Part shown: positions 29,487 through 35,641 of the stretch, piece after piece
How positions within the stretch are numbered: the first letter of the stretch is position 1
How the letters are laid out: each line of letters opens with the position of its first letter
From: Candidatus Heimdallarchaeota archaeon
Lineage (GTDB): Archaea; Asgardarchaeota; Heimdallarchaeia; Heimdallarchaeales; Kariarchaeaceae
Assembly: GCA_015523565.1 (NCBI GenBank)
Contig: WAKA01000044.1
Span: forward strand, 1-35,641
Direction of reading: 5' to 3'
DNA length: 35,641 nt
Notes under the pieces: generated by a model
Told to the model about the DNA's origin: nothing
Databases searched by the model: none
Seen by the model: only the letters and a program-made list of their open reading frames with translations
Made by a program: the position numbers and the translations under genes

Positions 29487-30956
29487 TCATCCCCCTTTTT
29501 TAGGGGTTTCCGATTGCGAATTCCGATTTTTTAGGATCATTCCCCTTAATTTCTTTCGAATGATCTTTCCTGTGCTTGTTTTTGGCAGGGAATCCAAAAA
29601 AATTATCTCTCGTGGTTTCTTGAAACTTCCCAAGCTCTTTTTTGTGGATTCAACAATTTCCATTTTCAAATGATCCAAGTCTCTGCCCTTTGCAGGAACG
29701 ACTATTGCAACAACAATTTCCCCCCATTCTTCTTCTGGAATCCCAATGACACAAGCCTCCTTGATACCTTCAATAGTCTGCAAATGTGCTTCAATCTCTG
29801 CAGGATATATGTTCTCACCTCCACATACAATTAAGTCATTCCTCCTACCTAGTGTAAAAAGCAAACCATTCTCAATATAGCCTATATCTCCTGTATGAAG
29901 CCATCCCTCTTTGTCGATTGCTTTTTCAGTAGATTCCTGATCTTTATAATATCCTTTCATGACACAAGGTCCCCTTACAAGTATCTCACCTTGTGTGTTG
30001 GTTGAATTTGCAATAGTGATCTCCATTCCTTCTATTGGCTTTCCCACTGTCTGGGGGTATTTCTTTACTTCATCGGGAATTGCAGTTGCCACTTGTGACG
30101 CGGCTTCTGTCAATCCATAAGTTGTATAAAGGTTGATTGAATTCTCCAACGCCATCTTTGCCAGTGATTCTGTGGTTTTTGCCCCTCCCAACAGCAATAC
30201 TCTCAATTGTGACAAAATTCCCCCAAACCCATTTCTCAAATATCGATAAAGCATGGTGGGAACCAATGATAAAATTGTGGCTTTTTGGTTTGAAATTGCC
30301 CATTGTAAATTGGAAATTTCTGCATTTTTAACGAGTACTACAGTAATTCCATAAATGGCTGTTCTAAAAACAATACTTATCCCTCCCACATGGTAAAGAG
30401 GAAGCGATAATACCCATTTATCCGAATCTGTTATCCTTAAACGGGTTTTAGACCCAACCGCATTGTGAAATATATTTCCCATTGTCAGACATGCCGCTTT
30501 GGATTTTCCAGTTGTCCCTGATGTAAAAAATATGAACTGTGCCAAAGAATCCGCAAAATTTGAAATGGGCTCCCCATTATATTTTAAAAAAGCCCCTTTT
30601 ATGTCCTGCATTTGTATCTGTTTAATTCCTGGAATTGCAAGTTCCCTGTCCGTCACTAGAATTGATGTATCTGTTTGTTTCAATTGGTCTTCAATCTGTC
30701 TTGTTGCAAGTCGATAGTTAATCGGAATGATAGTTGTCCCTAATCTGGCAAGTGCATGAATTAAAAGAATGTAGGTGACATTGTTTTTTGAAAAAATTGC
30801 AACATGCATTTTTTTGGAAATCCCATTATCCATCAAAAAATCCATTATTCCCCTTACATACGTTTCTGCCTGATAGTATGTGATGATTGTATCTGACGAG
30901 ACGATGTATTGCTTCTCTGGCATCTTGACTGAGGCTTGGAATAGCCATTCTGTCAT
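29487..30956 (-). CDS. menE: o-Succinylbenzoate-CoA ligase-like acyl-CoA synthetase
   Basis: An ANL-superfamily adenylating enzyme, probably activating o-succinylbenzoate with CoA in menaquinone synthesis. Motifs: FTSGTTGKSKAACLT (144-158), SLPLYHVGGISIVFRTAIYG (near 194-213), LYTTYGLTEAASQV, GWLHTGDIGYI, GRRNDLIVCGGENIYPAEIE and LPKTSTGKIIRKKLR with the catalytic lysine. The second block matches MenE enzymes (PLFHISGLS...YGMTVVL) better than general fatty acyl ligases, which is my reason for the assignment. Length is 489 residues. The same window has chorismate synthesis and a UbiE/MenG gene, but no menB, menC, menD or menF is visible here. Other acyl substrates remain possible. Confidence 0.78.
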   Translation of the reverse strand: MTEWLFQASVKMPEKQYIVSSDTIITYYQAETYVRGIMDFLMDNGISKKMHVAIFSKNNVTYILLIHALARLGTTIIPINYRLATRQIEDQLKQTDTSILVTDRELAIPGIKQIQMQDIKGAFLKYNGEPISNFADSLAQFIFFTSGTTGKSKAACLTMGNIFHNAVGSKTRLRITDSDKWVLSLPLYHVGGISIVFRTAIYGITVVLVKNAEISNLQWAISNQKATILSLVPTMLYRYLRNGFGGILSQLRVLLLGGAKTTESLAKMALENSINLYTTYGLTEAASQVATAIPDEVKKYPQTVGKPIEGMEITIANSTNTQGEILVRGPCVMKGYYKDQESTEKAIDKEGWLHTGDIGYIENGLLFTLGRRNDLIVCGGENIYPAEIEAHLQTIEGIKEACVIGIPEEEWGEIVVAIVVPAKGRDLDHLKMEIVESTKKSLGSFKKPREIIFLDSLPKTSTGKIIRKKLRGMILKNRNSQSETPKKGG

Positions 30957-31064
30957 TAGACCAACTTAGCAATCACACTTTGAATGTCTTTTTATTCATT
31001 CACTTAACTTTTTGTCAATACAATTGTGATTAGAGTTAAATGTAATAAAAATATAGGGCTACTT

Positions 31065-33857
31065 ATGCCAACAGTCTGGATACTTGATGTGCCGTATCCA
31101 GAAACAATATTGGATGTAAAGCCCTACACGGCAGAAACTGTAATCAGACCAGAGGACTTTCTCGTCTTTTCCCCCTCAAAGTGGGTCGAAATCAAACGTA
31201 TCTTTGCTGGTCAAAAGCAATCAAGAGGTTTCGTTCTTTCTCCAGTTCCTGATGAAATAATGCGGCAAATTTTTGAAACCACTGGCATCATTAAACCTAT
31301 TTCATTGGAAATCCTGACCAATAACTTTGATGATTATGTTGTCTCACAATTCTTCAATAACACACATATTCAATCAATTGAAACTCTCCCCATAGCAATT
31401 GTCACATTTGATCTTCGTCAATTCATGGAATTTGTTTTTTCATTGAATTTTGAAAATTCAGAAAAAATGGTCGCTTATTTAAAACTCCATCCACAAGTTG
31501 TTGAACTTGCCGCCAAACAACTGAGAATTCTTCACGTCAACCAAAATGCATGTCGACTCTACGAAGCTGGCAGTGCAAAGGAATTAATTGATTATCTGTC
31601 CCAGAATTTTCACACATATGAAAACAGTAGTACTATTGAACTGATGCGTATTGTCAAAAACAAAAGATACCATGACTATGATGTATTCACAAAAATAAGA
31701 ACCATCAAAGGAAACATCAAAATTATCCGTGTGAATTGGCTTTCTGAGTCTTGCTTTCCTGCATTCGCCTCTACCGTGCTTTTAGATATCACAAATCAGG
31801 AATTGATGCTAAACGAGCTTCGAACTGAACTTCAGGCATTTTATACTTTCTTCGACAACAGCCCCATGGCAATAAGTATTGTTGATCAATCTGGCAAGTT
31901 TATTTTTGTGAATAAAGAATTCTCAAATCTTCTTGGGTATGAATCGGATATGTTGATTGGAAGAAACTTTATTGAGTTCACCCACCCCAATTTCATTGAG
32001 GAAGACTTTCAAATCCATCAGAAAATAATCAACGAAAAACTGGACGAAACAGAGCTAATCAAGAAATATATCAGGAGGACAGGAGAGGAAATATGGGCAC
32101 GATTAAAGGTTAGAGGCATTAATGACCTGAAAAACGGGAATAGGCTTTCCATTGCCATAATTGAAGACATTACCGACCAAAAAATTGTTGAGGAGGCCCT
32201 TGAACAGGGGGATCTGCAATATCAGTTCTTATTTGACAATGCACCTGTTGGACTGATTGAAATAACGATAACGGAAAACCAACTAAATGAGCAAACAATT
32301 AAAATTACCTCAATCAACAAAGCTGGAAGGGACATTTTTGGATTGAACATGGTTGATGATGATTTCGAAACAATCTCATCAGAACTTCTTACCACACACC
32401 CTGAGTTTTTTCATCAAGTTCTCTCCAGAATGGTAGAAACTAAAAATTTAGATGATACAATCCAATTCAATTACAAAAAGAAAAACGGACTTTTACAGTT
32501 TAAGGTGCAAGGAGTGTTCTTGCCTTCAATTTTCCCAGACCAACGAAGGCTGGTGCTATATTTTACCGATGTGACTTTGGAATATTCACTAATTAATGAA
32601 TATGAAATTCTCAATTCATTCAATGAGATATTGGCTCGATCTTCCTTTGAAAAAGAGGAGCTGTTTAGAAGAACTGGTGAATTCCTTATCTCTATTTTTG
32701 ACAGTACTATAATGTTTATCCTTAAACACCCACATGGTGGATTTAGTGTTGAAACACTTATGAAAAAAAGTGATGGAATCGAAGAAGTCCGTCCATTCAA
32801 ACAGGGTGTTTTCTATGAATTTCCATTATTTGAAACAGTGCTGGAGAAAAATGAGGTGTTGGTCAGAAAGCTTGGTGAAGGTCAGTTAGAACCATTGGTC
32901 GGGTTAGATGTAGTAAATATCATGGAAAGGGATGTTTATTCCATATTTGCCGCGCCATTTTCTGAAGAAAGTGGATCTATTGGGGTCATTGTAATGTTTA
33001 ACCATTCCCCCAACCTACTATCTGAACTGAATACCCGAAAATTTGAAAGCATTGTTGACTTATTTGACTTGACTTATTCGAAATTCAAAATTCTCGAAAA
33101 CCTTCAATCAGAACTCAACCTTCGCATGCTTGCAGAACAAAAATTAATGGAACAGGCAGAAAAACTTTCCTCTTTAAATGAGGATTTGGAGCAGTTCGTC
33201 TATGCCGCATCACATGACATCCAAGAGCCATTAAGGACAATCATCACGTATTTAGACCTAATTTCTTCAAGATTGCAAATCGATGAAAAATCTGAAACAT
33301 ATCGCTTTTTCCAAACTGTCATCAATTCCACTAAAAGATTACGGAACTTGATAACCGATTTAAGAAACTACTCCCTTATTGGAAGGGAAAAATTGCAGTT
33401 TGACACGTTTCCATTGGGAATTCCTGTTAGATACGCAATCAATAACCTATATTCCCTGATCAAGGAAAAAAATGCAAAGGTAAACTTGAAAAACCCAAAT
33501 GCAAGAATATACGGAAACTTATCACTTATGACAACTCTTTTTCAAAACCTAATTTCAAATGGCATAAAGTTTAATGAATCACAAATTCCAACAATTGATA
33601 TTTATGTTGAGGATGACAACCAAATGCTCAAGCTCATTTTTGAGGATAACGGCATTGGAATTCCTGAAGACCAAAAAGATAAAATTTTCAAAGTTCTGAA
33701 AAGGCTGCACCCCAGTAGCAAGTATGAGGGGAGTGGCATGGGGCTCGCCATTTCCCAAAAAATTATTCAGGTACATAATGGCAAAATTGAAGTTGAAACG
33801 CGGAATGATGGAACAAGGTTTATTCTTTATCTACCAAGAGATGATAATAATGGTTGA
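31065..33857 (+). CDS. Soluble multi-PAS sensor histidine kinase
   Basis: A cytoplasmic sensor kinase without membrane segments. From the ATG at 31065: a unique N-terminal region (1-130), PAS-like domains at about 134-245, 255-370 (FFDNSPMAISIVDQSGKFIF) and 384-506 (LFDNAPVGLIEI), a GAF-like region about 512-680, a short coiled coil, then HisKA with H717 in YAASHDIQEPLR, and an HATPase with LISNGIKFN, DNGIGIP and GSGMGLAI. The SHDIQEPLR form belongs to the phytochrome-like kinase group that works with Rcp1-type single-domain regulators; one is encoded at 35157. The PAS domains show no obvious cofactor cysteine. A GTG at 31026 would add 13 residues. The signal is unknown. It overlaps the aspartate kinase gene by 8 nt. 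Confidence 0.92.
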   Translation: MPTVWILDVPYPETILDVKPYTAETVIRPEDFLVFSPSKWVEIKRIFAGQKQSRGFVLSPVPDEIMRQIFETTGIIKPISLEILTNNFDDYVVSQFFNNTHIQSIETLPIAIVTFDLRQFMEFVFSLNFENSEKMVAYLKLHPQVVELAAKQLRILHVNQNACRLYEAGSAKELIDYLSQNFHTYENSSTIELMRIVKNKRYHDYDVFTKIRTIKGNIKIIRVNWLSESCFPAFASTVLLDITNQELMLNELRTELQAFYTFFDNSPMAISIVDQSGKFIFVNKEFSNLLGYESDMLIGRNFIEFTHPNFIEEDFQIHQKIINEKLDETELIKKYIRRTGEEIWARLKVRGINDLKNGNRLSIAIIEDITDQKIVEEALEQGDLQYQFLFDNAPVGLIEITITENQLNEQTIKITSINKAGRDIFGLNMVDDDFETISSELLTTHPEFFHQVLSRMVETKNLDDTIQFNYKKKNGLLQFKVQGVFLPSIFPDQRRLVLYFTDVTLEYSLINEYEILNSFNEILARSSFEKEELFRRTGEFLISIFDSTIMFILKHPHGGFSVETLMKKSDGIEEVRPFKQGVFYEFPLFETVLEKNEVLVRKLGEGQLEPLVGLDVVNIMERDVYSIFAAPFSEESGSIGVIVMFNHSPNLLSELNTRKFESIVDLFDLTYSKFKILENLQSELNLRMLAEQKLMEQAEKLSSLNEDLEQFVYAASHDIQEPLRTIITYLDLISSRLQIDEKSETYRFFQTVINSTKRLRNLITDLRNYSLIGREKLQFDTFPLGIPVRYAINNLYSLIKEKNAKVNLKNPNARIYGNLSLMTTLFQNLISNGIKFNESQIPTIDIYVEDDNQMLKLIFEDNGIGIPEDQKDKIFKVLKRLHPSSKYEGSGMGLAISQKIIQVHNGKIEVETRNDGTRFILYLPRDDNNG

Positions 33858-35109
33858 AATCTATAAATTTGGTGGGGCTTGTTTCAAGACACCTCAAACA
33901 ATGCAACAGACAATCAATATCATATTAGATGATCCAAAACCCTTGGTTGTTGTTGTCTCTGCATTTTTTGGCGTGACAGACCTGCTTCATCAAATCTTGG
34001 ATCTCAAATCCAAGGATATCCTTAAGGGAAAATTAATTGAACTGAAAAATCAAATTGAAAGTGTTCTAGTTTCCCCTCTAAAAGAAAAAGAGCGACATGA
34101 ATTTGAAGAATATCTGCAAAAGCTGGAATCATTGCTTTTAGGGAAAATCTATGCGGGGTTATTAACGGCTCGTGTCAAAGATACCATTCTTTCCTTTGGC
34201 GAAAAAATCTCTGCATTCCTTCTTGCCAGCATGCTTCAATATTATGAGCATGATGTGTTGCTTGTTGATCCCAAAACTTTTCTGATCACTGATGGGAATT
34301 TTTATGAGGCATCCGTTGATTTACCTCAATCTGAAAAGTTGGCACAAAAGACACTTACCCCCTATATAAATGAACATCAAATCATTTTGGTTCCTGGTTA
34401 TTATGGTGCAAATGAAAAAGGCGAAATCACATTGCTTGGTCGGTCTGGAACTGATTACTCTGCCGCTTGCATTGCAAATATATTGCAGGCAAAATCCTTG
34501 ACGATTTGGAAAGACGTTCCCGGATTCATGTCCGCAGATCCAAAAATAGTTCCAAATGCAAAAAGACTGTCATCCATGGATTATGAGACCGCTGCATTGT
34601 TAACATTTTATGGTGCAAAATTAATACATCCAAAGGCACTTGAACCATTGAAGTCCAAAAACATCCCCTTGATAATTCGGGATTTCCAAAATCTTTCATC
34701 CAAAACAACGATTCTTCCCGTATCTATAGGAACGGGTCCCGTCATTTCTTTCATGGAAGGATTGGTTGAAGTCTCTTGTTCATATCCCGAAACCAATGCA
34801 TCCCTTGAAAAACTTGGGGACATTGTTTCATCCTTCCAATTTCCCATATACTACTCTGGTATCATTGGATCAAAACTGATACTTGTCATCTCTCACCAGC
34901 ATTTGAAATACTTGCCCCTTGATGAATACCTTGAAGTCAATCCAATCTCTGCAGTACTTCTATTGGGTTCTCCGATGGTTGATATGAACTCATCATATGT
35001 TTCTGCCATCAAGGGAAATGGAAACATACTTTTTCTTTGTAGACCTAACGAAATGTTGAATCTCATCATGGAATTGCATAATATTCCTGAAAATAAAAAT
35101 AAAAATTAA
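33850..35109 (+). CDS. lysC: Aspartate kinase
   Basis: Phosphorylates aspartate, first step to aspartate semialdehyde. The N-terminal KFGGACFKT (6-14) corresponds to KFGGTS (the Thr-Ser pair reads Ala-Cys here), and LSFGEKISAFLLA, VPGYYGANEKGEITLLGRSG, TDYSAACIA, WKDVPGFMSADPKIV and YGAKLIHPKALEPL follow in order. Residues about 300-420 form a divergent regulatory (ACT-like) region that is shorter and less conserved than usual, so feedback behaviour cannot be predicted. Start chosen at the ATG 33850, which begins MVEIYKFGG; ATG 33841 is a near alternative. Overlap with the histidine kinase suggests cotranscription. Confidence 0.93.
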   Translation: MVEIYKFGGACFKTPQTMQQTINIILDDPKPLVVVVSAFFGVTDLLHQILDLKSKDILKGKLIELKNQIESVLVSPLKEKERHEFEEYLQKLESLLLGKIYAGLLTARVKDTILSFGEKISAFLLASMLQYYEHDVLLVDPKTFLITDGNFYEASVDLPQSEKLAQKTLTPYINEHQIILVPGYYGANEKGEITLLGRSGTDYSAACIANILQAKSLTIWKDVPGFMSADPKIVPNAKRLSSMDYETAALLTFYGAKLIHPKALEPLKSKNIPLIIRDFQNLSSKTTILPVSIGTGPVISFMEGLVEVSCSYPETNASLEKLGDIVSSFQFPIYYSGIIGSKLILVISHQHLKYLPLDEYLEVNPISAVLLLGSPMVDMNSSYVSAIKGNGNILFLCRPNEMLNLIMELHNIPENKNKN

Positions 35110-35156
35110 ACAATCCTTCCAAAATGGTTTTTACCAATGGATACTAAATTAACAAA

Positions 35157-35567
35157 ATGCAAGATGACTCGCCTCAAATCGTGTTTATTGAAGATAAATC
35201 TGAAGATATCCTATTGATTGAAGAAGGATTTAGGCAGCTTGACATCAATCCCAACACAAAATTTTTCCAAAAAGGCCGGGACGCTCTGGAATTCCTTGCA
35301 ACAACTCCGGAAACGCCAAAATTAATTGTACTGGATCTAAATCTGCCTGAGCTCGATGGTCGTGAGGTCTTGGTTCAACTCAGAAAAATGAAAAAACTTA
35401 TGTCTGTCCCTATTGTAGTCTTTTCAACTTCCAACTCAAAATCCGATATCGAATTTTGCTATGCAAAATGTGCCAACTCATATATCGTAAAACCAGTTGG
35501 ATTTAGCGGTTTATTGGATGTCTTATCTTTGCTTTTTAATTATTGGGTTCTCTTGAACGAAAATTAA
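35157..35567 (+). CDS. Single-domain response regulator, Rcp1-like
   Basis: A 136-residue receiver domain with no output domain. The acidic pocket is E12-D13 with D60 as the phosphoryl acceptor in LIVLDLNLPELDG, S90/T91 in VVFSTSNS, and K112 in YIVKPVG. Such proteins (CheY- or Rcp1-like) act by binding a partner or passing a phosphate on. It lies 47 nt after the aspartate kinase gene and on the same strand as the SHDIQEPLR-type histidine kinase, whose family commonly pairs with this regulator class, so it is the likely partner. ATG at 35157; no clear ribosome site. Confidence 0.9.
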   Translation: MQDDSPQIVFIEDKSEDILLIEEGFRQLDINPNTKFFQKGRDALEFLATTPETPKLIVLDLNLPELDGREVLVQLRKMKKLMSVPIVVFSTSNSKSDIEFCYAKCANSYIVKPVGFSGLLDVLSLLFNYWVLLNEN

Positions 35568-35641
35568 ATACTATCTTATGTATATTGTGTGGGAACAGAA
35601 AATTTATTATAATTCTTTTATTTGTTTAATTAGGTATATTG

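Noticed and set aside
29490..29505. CCCCCTTTTTTAGGGG as a terminator hairpin
   Set aside because: The stem is only 4 bp and it lies within the last codons of menE; not convincing.
33724..33849. Longer aspartate kinase starting inside the histidine kinase
   Set aside because: The extra 42 residues are encoded by the HATPase region in another frame; the family N-terminus begins at VEIYKFGG, so the ATG at 33850 is preferred.
1..35641. CRISPR arrays, tRNA genes, insertion sequences
   Set aside because: No regularly spaced repeats, no cloverleaf-like conserved T-arm sequences and no transposase or integrase motif were seen on reading both strands.

Overview
The window looks like a chromosomal segment of an archaeon. 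The strongest reasons are the archaeal-only route into the shikimate pathway (ADH synthase plus dehydroquinate synthase II), a GHMP-type shikimate kinase, the four-cysteine archaeal/bacillus-type PurF and a PurL that needs a separate PurS. First genes of several transcription units have a TATA-like box 25-28 nt upstream of the start codon. Base composition is AT-rich and even, with no visible island. A RING-like zinc domain on a Dna2-like helicase, a possible longin/roadblock-like protein and V4R proteins suggest an Asgard lineage, perhaps Heimdallarchaeia-like. That placement is inference and should be tested with marker genes.

Layout. 1-636 is the end of a ketopantoate reductase gene. 680-1705 (minus) holds an Hsp20 gene followed by a PadR-like regulator gene. 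The 250-nt divergent region between hsp20 and a UbiE/MenG methyltransferase gene (1954-2691) carries two near-identical palindromes. 2688-4986 (minus) holds a polysaccharide deacetylase and an MFS transporter. 5205-14543 (plus) is a nine-gene purine operon: purC-purS fusion, purQ, purL, purE, purM, folD, purN, purF, purD. 14530-18812 (minus) carries a GIY-YIG-like DUF123 protein, a two-helix membrane protein with a zinc ribbon, and a 996-residue nuclease-helicase ending in a RING-like domain. 18971-21969 (plus) is a tightly packed five-gene operon of mostly unknown function: a possible longin-like protein, two small proteins and two V4R-domain proteins. 29432-21971 (minus) is a seven-gene aromatic operon running from aspartate semialdehyde to chorismate, with asd as its last gene. 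menE follows upstream at 30956-29487 (minus). 31065-35567 (plus) is a multi-PAS histidine kinase, an aspartate kinase overlapping it by 8 nt, and a single-domain response regulator.

How the genes fit together. Aspartate kinase and aspartate-semialdehyde dehydrogenase lead to L-aspartate semialdehyde, the substrate of ADH synthase, so the two amino-acid enzymes supply the aromatic operon. Chorismate is the precursor of menaquinone, and MenE and a UbiE/MenG methyltransferase in the same window are consistent with menaquinone-based respiration. In the purine operon FolD can make the 10-formyl-THF used by PurN, and the PurS half of the fusion can join PurQ and PurL into FGAM synthase.

The two places most likely to hold undescribed biology are the longin-like/V4R operon (18971-21969) and the nuclease-helicase-RING protein with its membrane zinc-ribbon neighbour (14530-18201). 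No tRNA, rRNA, CRISPR array, insertion sequence or prophage was seen. There is no gene-free stretch above 300 bases; 35568-35641 is AT-rich and holds nothing I can name.
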